Assembly: GCA_026874595.1 (NCBI GenBank)
Contig: CM049306.1
Coordinates: 7,439,519-7,503,518 of the forward strand
Direction of reading: 5' to 3'
Origin: Sipunculus nudus
Taxonomy: Eukaryota; Annelida; Sipuncula; Golfingiida; Sipunculidae
Length of the DNA stretch: 64,000 nt
The number at the start of each line of letters is the position of its first letter. Positions within the stretch are counted from its first letter, which is position 1. Positions 36,868 through 48,119 of the stretch are shown here, piece after piece. The notes below the pieces were generated by a model. It had not been told where the DNA came from, ran no database searches, and saw nothing but the letters and a program-made list of their open reading frames with translations. Made by a program: the position numbers and the translations under genes.

Positions 36868-37140
36868 GGCTTCTGTTGCTCAGGGGTAAAGCGCAGGACT
36901 CAAAGCCGGGAGATCGCGAGTTCGCATCTCAGCCGAGGCGGTGAGATTTTTCACGGTCGACTCCCACCCAGGGTAAGCGCTCTGCAGGCTTAATGGGGAG
37001 ACTGTGCCCAACAGTCATTCACACAAAAACGAGTGCGCCTTTCGGGGTTCCTCGGTGTTATGACCCAGCAATGGGGATGACACACATCCAGGACCGGCAG
37101 GAGTGGTACACCGACCCTGGTCGACACCAGGATAATTTTT
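36868..37140 (+). repeat. tRNA-derived SINE
   Basis: The 5' head has polymerase III promoter boxes: an A-box-like TTGCTCAGGGG near 36875 and a B-box-like GAGTTCGCATC near 36919, about 34 bp apart. A GC-rich body of about 200 bp follows (GGGTAAGCGCTCTGCAGGC, CCTTTCGGGGTTCCTCGG). The acceptor stem does not pair, so it is not a functional tRNA gene. SINEs of this layout are common in mollusc genomes; the subfamily was not identified. Confidence 0.7.
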
Positions 37141-38236
37141 TATCAGCTCCTGTCATGTAGTCAGATACCGAAATGAAACTCTGCAGATGTACATAGTAAT
37201 AGTTAAGCAAGCATTGAAACAAATGGAAGCGGTTACCTTCACCCCCCTCCCCCCCCCAAAAAAAATAATCATAAGAAAAATGAATATTTGCCTGTCCATG
37301 CCTGATAAACATAAAGTTAGAAGAATTTTTTCTGATATTTTCAAATATATTTGCAGACATACTTGCAACATACTCGCCCAGTAGGCAAACAGATTTAAAG
37401 AATAACAAATGCATGAAGGTAGGAGTTACTATGTATCACCAATAATGCTAGAACTTGATATGATTCAACATATACTTAAATATCAGAGAGGTCATGCCAT
37501 CTTTTTGAGTGTGTTTTATTATATTTTTGATACTTGGGGATTATTATGGTTATCTGTTGAATTCAGCTTACAAACAAAAGTTAGGTGACCAATTATCGAT
37601 ACTTTATCGATATTTAAACGTAGAGAAATTTCTTAATTTAAAAGGTAAATATGAAACCACTTGTCACATGCAGACAAAGCGTAATATATGTTTAAACATA
37701 TATGTTATTTTCGCAATATAATTTTCCTCATTAAAAGTAAGTCAACAGATATATACCTATCAAACTTAAAAATGCTTCGATTTGACATAAAATAACTGAT
37801 GTCACAACCCTTCATTGTGAAAAAAGTGACTTGTTGTATATAGGTAGATCTGAAGACAGAAGTGCATAGCTTAGCCTATTGGTACCAGATTATTCCTTTG
37901 CTATCCTAATAATTCTGTCACCAAAATTGTGCTATCTCTCATTTTTGGTAAACCCATCAGACATTGCAAAATATTTCTTGTATAAAGATTTTTCACATCA
38001 CTTCCACATATTATCTAAGAAATCTCATTAGAAAACCCATTTGAATTATGGGCAATTGATATTAACTATTCAGTTTGTTAATTCATTCTTCAATTTCCAG
38101 CAGATGAATATTAACAAAAGGAGGATGTTTTGTGAAGTTGTATACATTGAATCATTTTTAAATTTGTTCAATACATGTCTTAGGAAAAAATGCTACACTT
38201 ATTACGTGAGCAGATTTTTAGCTAAGCTGACTGTTA
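37141..38236. other. Intergenic spacer
   Basis: Nothing recognised apart from a C/A-run at 37240-37266. Confidence 0.4.
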
Positions 38237-40096
38237 GTCATCTGAGCCATAGCGATCACTCTTTGTCCGTCGTCCGTCCGGCCGTCTGTCCGTTAACAAG
38301 GCGAAAATCGTACCCATTGGACCTGAAATCTTCTAACTTTACATCCAGAGAGGTCCATGAAAAATCTCCTTGGAAACCTGGAATTAGGTCTCTGTTACCC
38401 ATATTCTTCAAGCTATGGGGCTCCGAAGTACCCCCAGAATAATGAAAAATTTGATACAAAAGCTCAAATATCTGACCAACTAATGCATTAATTACCACGA
38501 TTCTTTGCATGGATATAGATCATGGAGTGTTTCATCAGTTTCTGCAGACTGGTGGCGCCACCTGTATTTTTTTTATTTTTTACGATTTTTTCCCCTATCT
38601 TTGAGACCTCAAAAGATGCCGTCATCTGTTAACAGGGCACAAATCTTAATGACTGGACTTAGAATCTTCTGTGTTGACATGCAGGGAGGTCCATTAAAAG
38701 TTTTCTTCGAAACATGAAAATAGGTCTCTGTTACCCATATTCTTCAAGTTATGGGGCTCGGAAGTACCCCAAAGAATAATGAATAATTTGATACAAAAGC
38801 TCAAATATCTGAACAACTAATGCATTTATCACGATGATTCTTTGCATGGACATTGATCATGGAGTGTTTCATCAGTTTCTGCAGACTGGTGGCGCCACCT
38901 GTGTTTTTTCGATTTTTTACGATTTTTTTTTTATCTATTTTTGAGACCTTAAAAGATGCAGTCATTTGTTAACAGGGCACAAATCGTAACATCTTGACCT
39001 AAAATCTTCTTTCTTCACATGTTGAGAGGCCAATGAAAAGTCTCCTTGGAAACCTCAAATTAGGTCTCTGTCACCCATATTGTCTGAGCTATGGGGCTCA
39101 GAAATACCCCCTAGAATAAATAAAAAATTGATACAAAAGCTCTGGTATCTGTAAGACTAGAACATTGATCGGCATTATTCTTTGCATGCATATTCATCAT
39201 GGAGTGTTTCATCAGTTCCTGCAAACTGGTGGTGCCACCTGTATATTTTCGATTTTTTACAATTTTTTATCTTTATTTTTGAGACCTTCAAAGATGTGGT
39301 TGTCTGTTAACAGGGCACAAATCATAACTATTTGAGCTTGAATCTTCTTTCTTGACATCCTGGGAGGTCCATAAAAACACTCTATGGAAACCTGAAGTTA
39401 GGTCTCTGTTACCCATATTCTCCGAGCTATGGGTCTTAGAAGTACCGCCCAGAATAACTAAAAATTTTAAACAAAAGCTCCAGTATCTGAACAACTATTT
39501 TATTAATCACCCTGATTCTTTGCATGCATATTCATCATGGAGTGTTTCATCAGTTCTTGTGGACTAGTGGCACCATCTAAATTTAAAAAAAAATTAACAC
39601 ATTTTTTTACGCTAGGCCTATTTATGAGACCTTCAAAGATCCGGTCGTCCCTTAACAGGGCTCAAATTGTAACCATTGGCCCTAGAATATCTGAGCTATG
39701 GGGCTTATAAGCACCCCTCAGATTAATTGAAAATTTGATACCAAAGTAGGGCACAAATCATAACCATGGGGCCCAGAATCTTCTAACTTGACATCCTGAG
39801 AGTTCCTCAAAAGTTCTCCCCAGAAACCTGAAATTGGGTCACAGTGACCTATTTTCTAATAGTTTTGGGGTATGTTTGAGCATCCCAGAAATAATGCAAA
39901 ATACACACAAATTGCCAGATTCCTCATGAAAGGCTGGTTGGATTTTCATCAAATTTGTATTTATGGGTTGGGTCTTGATGAAATTAAGCTAAGATGCATG
40001 AACGATGATGCCACCTATCTTAATTAGTTGTCTGTGCAAGGACATATTATCAACATGTCAGTCGGCTGAGCGTCATGACCCATGGGTCACTTGTTT
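38237..40096 (+). repeat. Dispersed element with about four and a half internal tandem units of 338 bp
   Basis: The landmark CATGGAGTGTTTCATCAG occurs at 38521, 38858, 39198 and 39536 (spacings 337, 340, 338). Each unit also has CTGCAGACTGGTGGCGCCAC, GTTAACAGGGCACAAAT, TTAGGTCTCTGT and CTATGGGGCT or variants. The left end (GTCATCTGAGCCATAGCGAT then a GTCCGTCGTCCGTCC tract) and right end (GCGTCATGACCCATGGGTCA) reappear as the two ends of a shorter reverse copy at 52000-52392. No protein is encoded. Confidence 0.8.
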
Positions 40097-41639
40097 CTAC
40101 CAATGATCTGGCCAAGCATGTGATCTTTTATGTTTGCTTATTAGATGATGGGTTTACAATTTGTCTACGATAAAGATCACCGACATGCAAAGGGTTTAAA
40201 TATTTACAAAATAATTGGTTTCGTTCTTTGATATAGTTATAGGCGTTATTAAGCCAAAGGTGACCAATCCTGGTTGACTAATATGGTAACTTACTGATTT
40301 ATGTTTCTTTCAGGATATTTGTGGGTTTTCCTATCCCACTTTTTAAAATCCAAGCATTCAAAGCGCAAAAACTGAAGACATGCCATTTTAATTATGAATT
40401 GCGTGGCAGGGTTTTAAAGTGTGAAAATTCTCATTTTATCCAACACACAGTCAAAATATTGGATATGTAATGCAATGGGCCATACCCCCCTTGTCAAATA
40501 TTGGGAGTTATATATACCCCAAATCCCCCCCCCCCCCCACCCGATCTACGCCTATGCTCTCGATGTTTATAAACATTTAAAGTTCAATCTAAATGTGTAC
40601 GAGAAGTAAAACGGTTTGATCTCTTATGATAACAGCATTATCTGGTACCGAGATGAAAAGATATTTAGTGTATACAGTGTACTTTCACTGGTTTACTAAA
40701 GGTTATTTGAATTGAGTTGTATGATTTCCTCTGTTAACAAACACTCTCATTTAGGCCGGTAGAAAAACCGTTACGTTTGATGCCTGTGAATTTGAGAACC
40801 GTATAACGTTTATACTATCCGGTTACTGAAAATACTCAGTTTGTCTTTAAAAATATATCTAGCAATATCTTTTAACCCTGTAACAATATCACAAGCAAAA
40901 CTAAAACCAATGAAGTACTTATCCATTGTGACTACCGTGTCTAATAATTTTTATACAAGACAGTTACCACATCTCCAGATTACAAGAAGATAAACAAAAA
41001 GACACCATTCCCAATGCATAAGTTGAACACCCCTTTCAGTATTATACCGAGGAAGGACAGTAGAATAGGACAAGTACAACTGACTAGTCCTAAACCTTTG
41101 GAAATTCCATCCAACACAACTATAACAGTGAAAGGCATGATGCACAGGGCACCATTAGTATGTACTGCGATGCCCTAAATGCCCTTATCTAATCAATTAC
41201 ATACCACTTTACGATATCCCTATATTGTCATTCAACTGCTGCAAATCAGCATAATCTAACAACTTGTGACAAAATCTGCACTTCACTTTATTGAATAGCC
41301 TCGTTGTGAGTCCCGACACACAACTCGGTCGTAGGACATCACGGGTTCCTCAGATAACTACTGTTACCTTGCATATCTCAAAAGGCACATATCGCGCAGA
41401 GCAACGACACAACGTCAGCGACAGACACATAATTATGAAACCCTGTTGCGGAAATGAAAGCTGCTCAAGAGCAGGATTAAGCTATCAATAAAGTGATAAA
41501 GTTTGTGAGCAGGAAAATCCGCCCACAGAACTAAAAACTGCATTAGGAAAATCCGGAATTTCGGGGTCTACTCAACCAGTTGGATAAATTGTTTATTGAC
41601 AACTTTGAGTTTATCTAGTTTGATGATCGAACTATAAAG
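40097..41639. other. Intergenic spacer
   Basis: A repeat with a long C-run and repeated CCCC/GGG motifs occupies 40480-40560. A frame at 41291-41491 precedes the Gypsy C remnant but has no recognisable domain; it may be unrecognised older pol sequence. Confidence 0.35.
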
Positions 41640-42355
41640 GAATGCCAAAATTTAAAAGTCTCACACAGCTACGTATCAGCCTCAGGAAACGGGATATGTG
41701 AGATTCAATCAAACACTGATAATGGCGTAAGAATAAGAAAAGAAAGCAGCCTGGAAATCCTACATCCCCTCGTCAGTTCATGTGTAAAACGCGACGACAG
41801 TTGTGAATATGCGCCGTACTTCTGATGGCCGTGGATGCTTTTGTAGAATTGGCTAAAACGGATACACATCAGTCAAAAAGTCGATCCATAAATAAAACTA
41901 AACTATGGAATAGCATAGCAACCAATAGTGTCAGCCAATACGATCTGAAATCAGGTGATCGCGTCTTTGTTCAAAACGTTGGGTTGGAAATGGCAGACAA
42001 ACCGGACAGATAGTTGAATCTGGTATTGGAGCAACCAAAGTCGCCATAATTATTGTGCAACGAGAAGATGGGACTGGCTACCAGAAAACACTACACAGAA
42101 ATATGCTGTTTAAAATCGAACTGGCATCAAACGTACCAGAAAAAAGAGACCATCGAAAAACCAAAGAAAGCACAAGCCGTTTACCCACGAATGAAAACCA
42201 GACCATTGTGATGTTGATGACTCAGCTAATGACCTAGACGACTGGCTGATCTTAACATCCAGGGGACACCCTGCCACCCCATCAGATCCCGGAATAGTAC
42301 AGAATCTTACAGGCAGCCCAGGAGGTCACAGTTATCATGACTTGGATGAAAGTAA
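41640..42355 (+). pseudogene. pol: Gypsy C remnant: integrase end and pol C-terminus (split by Gypsy B)
   Basis: Broken frames read RFNQTL near 41705 (the segment holding the third catalytic residue in integrases) and AAWKSYI near 41745. After shifts, the frame at 41825-42013 has LKSGDRVFVQNVGLEMADK, and 42055-42237 has TLHRNMLF. This is the standard end of a Gypsy pol: GDRV box, then LHRN. The remnant is on the plus strand and is interrupted by Gypsy B at 42356. Sequence resumes at 46867 with an acidic run in the same style. Confidence 0.75.
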
Positions 42356-42516
42356 TGTAACAGCTTATGGTTACTTAGCTAGACTTGACTAAAGACACAA
42401 CACGAGGCATGACCGGAAACCAACTGTACTGCATGATTGCCATAAAGACGGTATACAAATATTAAAGTACTTAGGTGCCGTTAGGTCGCAGCACCCATCA
42501 GCCTATATCTGTCACA
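42356..42516 (-). repeat. 3' LTR of Gypsy B
   Basis: 161 bp, reading TGTAACAGCTTATGG on the plus strand and closing with CTGTCACA. It matches the other LTR except for about ten substitutions and an extra AC. It is very short for a Gypsy LTR. No convincing TATA box was seen. Confidence 0.95.
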
Positions 42517-42530
42517 TCCCCCTTCTTAAG
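42517..42530 (-). other. Polypurine tract of Gypsy B
   Basis: On the minus strand AAGAAGGGGGA directly precedes the 3' LTR, the position and composition expected for the plus-strand DNA primer. Confidence 0.75.
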
Positions 42531-42675
42531 CTGTTAACCCAGGATAGTAACCATATAAAAAAAGTATCATCAAATGAATAAACTGTCACTGTTGTGTTAC
42601 TCACGCTTATTTTGATTTTAATTCAGATGTTTCAAACTGAACTGTTAAACTTGAAAGTTTTTTCCGGATTTTATA

Positions 42676-43014
42676 TTATTCAGTAACAAAGTCTTTAAAG
42701 TGTCCTGGGCGTCGAATTAATCGACCACTCCTTGACCGCTGCAACACGCCACCCACCTGCGGGTTTTGGTTAGTCGCATCGGCCTCTAGCTGTTGTCTCT
42801 CGGCCGGTTGTTCCTGCATCTCAGGTCGTTCTTGGTGTGGTTGCTGCAGGTGACCACCTGGCACTGTTGGTATCTCATCAAGATTCTCACTGAACGTTTG
42901 CGACGAAGGTGATGGTTGTTCAGTGCACTTTATCTGGTGTCTGCGGTTTCGTCTAATTGGACCATTGGCACTCTGTACAACATATCGTGGCTGCTTGTCT
43001 TGTGACACAACCAC
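42676..43014 (-). pseudogene. pol: pol C-terminal tail of Gypsy B, frameshifted
   Basis: 112 codons ending at a stop. Gln/Pro/Arg-rich, closing with SRSGRLIRRPGHFKDFV, a tail typical of K02A2.6-like Gypsy pol proteins. It is one frame away from the integrase segment; the shift lies close to 43030, so the two were once continuous. Confidence 0.8.
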
Positions 43015-44521
43015 TGCTGGTTGCCATGTTTTCTTTTGAAACCACTACCACACTATCACCCTTCTTGAGAGCACGAAGTTTTGTTCCTTTGTCATAGGAC
43101 CTTTTTTGCCGTTTCTGCCTCTCACGCAGCTTTGTCTGTGCTCTAATTGCACGAGGTTTTAGCAAGGATTCCGTGGTTGGTAACTTGGAGCGGAGCAGTC
43201 TACTCATCAGTAACTGGGATGGAGTGTATTGCAAACCACTAATAGGGCTATTACGGTACTCCAAGAGTGCTAATTGTGGATCACGGTTGTCTTCATCTGC
43301 CTTTTTAAGGACGTTTCTAATGGTTTGAACAGTCCTCTCCGCTTGTCCATTGGACTGTGGGTAGCGAGGGCTTGATGTTGTTACCTGAAAACCCCACTGC
43401 TGTGAAAACTCAAGAAAGTCATTACTGGCAAATGGCATGTTGTCACCGACAACTTCCTGCGGAATGGCATGGCGTGCGAAAATGTTCTTTGAGTGCTGTA
43501 TGACTGATTTTGCAGTTTTGTCCGAAAGCTGACAGATTTCTCGGTATTCAGAGTAGTAATCCACTACCACTAAGTAGTCATTGTCTTTGTAGGTCATTAT
43601 GTCCATGCCGACTTTCATGAACGGGGTATCGTGAAGACCATGAGGGATCATTGGCTCTCTCTGGGTAGCCCTGCTAAACTTAAGGCATATCTGACATCCG
43701 GCTACCCTATTCTCTATGTCACTTGCCATTCTTGGCCAGTACATGACCATTCGAGCTCTAGCTTTGCACTTTTCTTCACCAAAATGACCTTCATGTATGA
43801 GCTGCAACATAGCTGGTTGTAATGACTTTGGTATGACTGCTTGGTCTCCTTTGAATATAACACCATCAGCAATGTGCAACTCATCTCTGATGTTCCAGTA
43901 AATTTGTGCATTAGCGTTCACTTTTTTCTTTGTCCTTGGCCAGACTGTGACAATATATTCTTTCACAGGCTTTAAGGCAGTGTCTTTTTCTGTTGCTTCA
44001 GCAAGCTCTGCAAATTTCACTGCACTTATGGGGGCAATTGCTATAAGCGCATGAACAGCCATTGTTGTTTCTTCCTCAAGAACTGCGTCTGGTGTGCCTT
44101 TAATGAATGCACGCGATAACGTGTCAGCCACATACATGTACTTGCCTGGCACATAATTAACTCTGAGGTCATATGGCTGTAAGTGTATAATCATGCGTTG
44201 AAGTCTTGGCGGCGCCTTACAGAATGGCTTCTTTAGAATACTTTCTAGAGGCTTGTGGTCTGTGTGTACTTGTATGGCTTGCTTACCCGAGATGTACTGG
44301 TTGAACTTGTTGCACGCGAAGCAAATGGCCAATATTTTCTTCTCAATCTGAGCGTAATTGATTTCCACTGACGATAATGACCTTGAACTGAATGCAACTG
44401 GTTTGCCTTGTTGCATGAGACATGCTCCGAGTCCATGTTGTGATGCGTCACACTGAATGGTAACTGGTTTTGTGACGTCATAGTAAGCTAGTACCGGCTT
44501 GCTAGTGAGAATTTGCTTCAA
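42953..44521 (-). pseudogene. pol: RNase H and integrase segment of Gypsy B pol
   Basis: The longest surviving frame, about 520 codons. The RNase H part comes first: CDASQHGLGACL (catalytic Asp), QIEKKILA, HTDHKPLES and VADTLSRA are all kept. The integrase follows: an HHCC zinc end (HEGHFGEEK ... CQICLKF) then the core with GMDIMTYKD, VGDNMPFAS and NGQAERTVQ, so all three acidic catalytic residues remain. Gly is replaced by Met after the second Asp-Asn, where most relatives have SDNG. Upstream, a shift and stops near 44540-44610 cut it off from the reverse transcriptase. Confidence 0.92.
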
Positions 44522-44607
44522 GTGATTCAGCGCTTGCTCATGCTAAGGTTGCCACACCACATAGCATCTTTTTCAACAGCTCTCTGAGTGGAGCTGAGAT
44601 GGCAGAT

Positions 44608-45362
44608 TCATTTGGAATATACTGCGAGATATTTAATAATGCCCAGAAGGCGCTGAAGTGACTGTACATCTGTTGGGCTGGGCATTTCTAGAATTGCTTG
44701 TATTTTGAGTGGACTTGGTTTGAGACTACTAGCCGAGACAATGTGTCCCATGTGTTCAACTTCACTTATTTTGTACTGAATCTTGTCCTTGTAGAAACGA
44801 ACGCCTTTGGCTAGCGCTCTGTCTAGTACTTTGCACAGGACTGGATCATGCTCGGCCTCATCAGATATTGCAATTATCATGTCATCAGCTATCATATGTA
44901 CACCTATATCACCAAATGTCTCTTCACTGCGTTTTTGCATCACCTCACTTGCTGAACTAATGCCGAAGGACATGCGTTTGAATCTCTTTCTGTCCCACGG
45001 TGTATTGAATGTACATAGGAATGATGACTCCTCGGACATCTTTACATGATAATAGCCATCCTTCATGTCAAGTGTAGTGAATACTGTTTTGCCAGCTAGT
45101 TTTGTCTGAACATCGCCTGGTGTTGGTATGTTGTAACGCTCGCGCTTGATGGCAAGATTTAGCGGTTTTGGGTCCAGGCAAAGTCGTATGGATCCATTCT
45201 GTTTTCAGTGATCACAAGGTTGCTTACCCAGTCAGTGGGTCTGTCCACATTATCTATGATTCCATTTGCCTGGAGCATCTCTAAGGCTCTCTTTAGCTTC
45301 GGCCGTACAGTATATGGCACCTTGCGTGGACGCTGAATTGTGCCACTGACATCTGCTTTCAA
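44608..45362 (-). pseudogene. pol: Reverse transcriptase of Gypsy B, two frames
   Basis: 45159-45362 holds the N-terminal part (RKVPYTVRPKLKRALEML, WVSNLVI). A shift near 45165-45200 moves the text to the frame that is open at 44608-45066: MKDGYYHVKM, FGISSASEVMQKR and the catalytic box IADD at 44881-44892. Box and fingers are kept, but the frame ends early at 44608 in what should be the connection to RNase H. Confidence 0.9.
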
Positions 45363-45752
45363 TTAAATGTGATATTCCTTGTCATACAGGCCTATGCCAG
45401 TGAAAATGTCTCTATACTGTTGCATGACTGTTTCCTTGGTCAGGGGTGACTGTTTCGTGCATGTGTAAATGCGTCTGACAAGGCCCAGGGCTTCACATGC
45501 TTCATGACCAAGTATCGATGTATCTCCAGTGTCTGTGATATAGAACTGCAGCTACTTGCTTACACCTTTGTCAGTGGTGCATGTCATATAGGCTGAACCA
45601 AGAGGCTTAATTTTCTCTCTGCCAAATGCACAAAGTACAGTATTAGTCTTTTTCATGGCAACAGTCTGGTGAATTTTGTTGAATTCAGTTACAGGCAACA
45701 TATTTGCTTGTGCTCCTGTGTCAAGCTTAAAATCTATGTCTTGGCCTTGCAC
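45363..45752 (-). pseudogene. pol: Aspartic protease and spacer of Gypsy B
   Basis: FKLDTGAQANMLP places the catalytic Asp-Thr-Gly at 45714-45722, intact. A TAG at 45552-45554 and a TAA at 45363-45365 interrupt an otherwise open frame that runs on into the reverse transcriptase N-terminus. The apparent start is GTG, so no initiation codon is implied; the protein was part of a polyprotein. Confidence 0.85.
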
Positions 45753-45894
45753 TTTTAAGTTTTGCTGTCCACTTAGCTTGGTATACTGAGCTCCCTCTAC
45801 TGAGAGTACTCATCACTAAATATCTAGAAGGATCCTCCTCATCTGATTCATCACACTCTAGCTCGTCGACTCTGCGACGAAAGCCACCACCCCT

Positions 45895-46687
45895 GCACAC
45901 TTTAGCGAAATGATTCTTGCCACTGCATTTCTTACAGGTGGCGCCATAGGCTAGGCATTTGTGTGATGCATGTTTAGTCCCAGAGTATTGACAATTAGAA
46001 TCACTATGCTTTGGCTTATTTTGCTGGATTACAGGGGTAGCACCTTTATTGTTCTATATGAATCATGTCTTTTATCTCTATATCTTGTTTGCTTGGAAAT
46101 AGCATGCACCTGCTCACTTTGTGTTTGACTGTTGGCTGTGCACATACTGACATAGCCTCCATCTGCTTTTTGCTTGCCTCAGCCGCATGACATATTTCAA
46201 TTGCTTTCTCAAGACTCAAGTCTGTTTCACGCAGTAAACGTTCTTTAATTCTCATGTCTGCACAGCCGAACACGATTCTATCCCTGAGAATGGAATTAGT
46301 TTGTTCACCATAATCACAATTGCTCACTAAGGTCCGGAGATCATTAATCCAGCGGTCTACAGGCTCCCCGTTTCTCTGATTTCTCTCCCATAGTTTGTAA
46401 CGTTCGAAGACTTCATAATTTCTGGGCTCACAATAGGCTTAGAATTTCTGTAGGACACAGCTATATTCACTCGAATTTTCGTTCTCAGCAAAGGTAAAGT
46501 TCTTATAAATGTACTGGGCTTCGAGACCCGCACAATGCAATAAAATGGCGACAATGGTCTTATCGCTCTTGTTGCTGAGCTCTGCCGTATCGTAACAGTG
46601 CTGAAACTGTCGCTCCCAGCGTCGCCAGGCCTCTGCGAGGTTGCCTCCAGAGAATGACATATTGGTTGGGGGTTTTAAGCCTTCCAT
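45895..46687 (-). pseudogene. gag: gag of Gypsy B with damaged zinc knuckle pair
   Basis: Starts at the ATG 46685-46687, only 15 nt inside the 5' LTR. Capsid-like text (WRRWERQFQHCYDTAEL) is cut by an in-frame TAA at 46439-46441, resumes in the same frame to 46046, then shifts. At 45895-45993 a zinc-binding pair follows: the second knuckle CKKCSGKNHFAKVC is intact, but the first reads CQYSGTKHASHKC with Ser where the second Cys should be. Paired knuckles of this spacing are typical of K02A2.6-like Gypsy gag. Confidence 0.88.
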
Positions 46688-46702
46688 CCTTCTCTGACAC
46701 CA
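46685..46702 (-). other. Primer binding site of Gypsy B
   Basis: Immediately inside the 5' LTR the minus strand begins TGGTGTCAG. This complements a tRNA ending CTGACACCA, which fits a tRNA-Leu acceptor end. Pairing weakens after nine or ten bases. The gag ATG overlaps the site's far end. Confidence 0.7.
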
Positions 46703-46861
46703 TGTAACAGCTTATGGTCACTTAGCTAGACTTGACTAAAGACAACACGAGGCTAGACCGGAAAACAACTGTATTGCATGATTACCGTAAAGACGGTATA
46801 CAAATATTAGAGGACTTAGGTGCCGTTAGGTTGCAGCACCCATCAGCCTATATCTGTCACA
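46703..46861 (-). repeat. 5' LTR of Gypsy B
   Basis: 159 bp, matching 42356-42516. Terminal TG...CA with the AGTAA duplication directly outside at 46862-46866. Confidence 0.95.
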
Positions 46862-46866
46862 AGTAA

Positions 46867-46990
46867 TGAGTCATCAGACCAAGATATTACCGATGTTGTG
46901 GGATAGATAGAATAAATGCACTCCTATACCTGCTGAAGGTAGGACAGGAGGTGGAACAAATCCAACCACAGCAAAAGCATGATGCATCTC
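46867..46990 (+). pseudogene. Distal part of Gypsy C remnant
   Basis: Beyond the Gypsy B target duplication, the plus strand continues an acidic Ser/Asp/Glu-type text (near 46867-46905) that matches the style of 42300-42355. This is consistent with one element split by Gypsy B. The end is not defined. Confidence 0.4.
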
Positions 46991-48119
46991 AGGAGACAGA
47001 ACCTGAACTGCGACCATAATACCATAATAAGTAAACCACACAATTTTGTACATAACGCAACCGCACCAGATTTTGCATATAAAACAAAGTGTATTCCAGT
47101 AGCACGTGATAATAAAAAGATGACCATGTACATGCTTTAACCCCGTGACATGTGTATTCGGTTTATACCTTTGTAAATGGTATAAGGGAAGCTCTTTAAT
47201 TATGATCAATAACGAGGACGACATTTCGCGGGGGGGGGGGGGATTATGTCACTGAGTGGGTCTATTACACATTACCAGCTCGAATACAAAATGTTGCGAG
47301 CAGCCGACAGTATCACGTTGGTTATGAAATTCGACACTTTTGCAGTGAATAGGGCTTCCGATTCCTGTTCTTCTAATTTAAAATTGGAGGACGGATAAAA
47401 TATGAGTGGAATGAGCATGGAATAAACGCAGTTTGACATGTAGATACCCGAGTGCTATGCCTAGCATTGACATCGCACTTTTGTCCCCACAACAGGTGTG
47501 TAATCCTTTATAGTTTCATACTCGTGTGTGATAGTCCTACTTTTGCAACTGAGAGCAAGCGTGCGGCTTATTTATGATAACAGTTTGTTATCTTTACGTA
47601 TATAATATTGTAATACAGTCCTGTAGACCTACCGCATTCATTATTATAATGTGTTATATGAAAGGCCAATTTTATTGATAATTGTCTATTTCAATGCTTT
47701 GAACTAAACAGCGTATAGGCGAAATTTGTTATCTTCAATTTTTATCTCGTGTTCAGGTATTTTGGACTTAACAATTGTAATCAAAGACCTTTACTATGTA
47801 TATATAAACAAGGCCTACAGGCCTAATGCGAACCTGTGCAAAGAGATCTCACCAGGTATAATGCTTCAGTGCTAGACCATTACTTTTCAAGAACATGTGT
47901 AACATGTATATGAACAATGCAAGTACTAAACACTTAGAACAAGAAACAATTAAACAAACATCACTTCTGCAATTCTGGCATGGGTGCACACAACACAAAA
48001 ACTAGAATATGGGTAGTCAACAAGCGACTACATGTATCCTCCAAAATCAGAGTGGGAAAGGTGAAGTGAGGCATGGATTGAGTGGCAAGGGGAAATAGAT
48101 TGAGGTTTGTTGCATAATA
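46991..48119. other. Intergenic spacer
   Basis: A G-run lies at 47230-47242. No gene recognised. Confidence 0.4.

Larger units (their letters stand above)
42356..46861 (-). mobile_element. Ty3/Gypsy LTR retrotransposon B, structurally complete, coding frames broken
   Basis: 4,506 bp bounded by LTRs starting TG and ending CA (42356-42516 and 46703-46861). It is flanked by the 5-bp target duplication AGTAA (42351-42355 and 46862-46866). Gag, protease, reverse transcriptase, RNase H and integrase lie in Gypsy order on the minus strand. The LTRs differ at about 10 positions plus one 2-bp indel by eye (roughly 6%), so the insertion is not recent. At least three in-frame stops and several frameshifts mean it cannot make its own proteins. 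Confidence 0.95.

Noticed and set aside
36868-36940. Functional tRNA gene
   Set aside because: A and B boxes are present but the acceptor stem does not pair, and a SINE body follows.
37058-37414. 118-codon minus-strand frame
   Set aside because: It covers the SINE tail and a G/C run; no domain.
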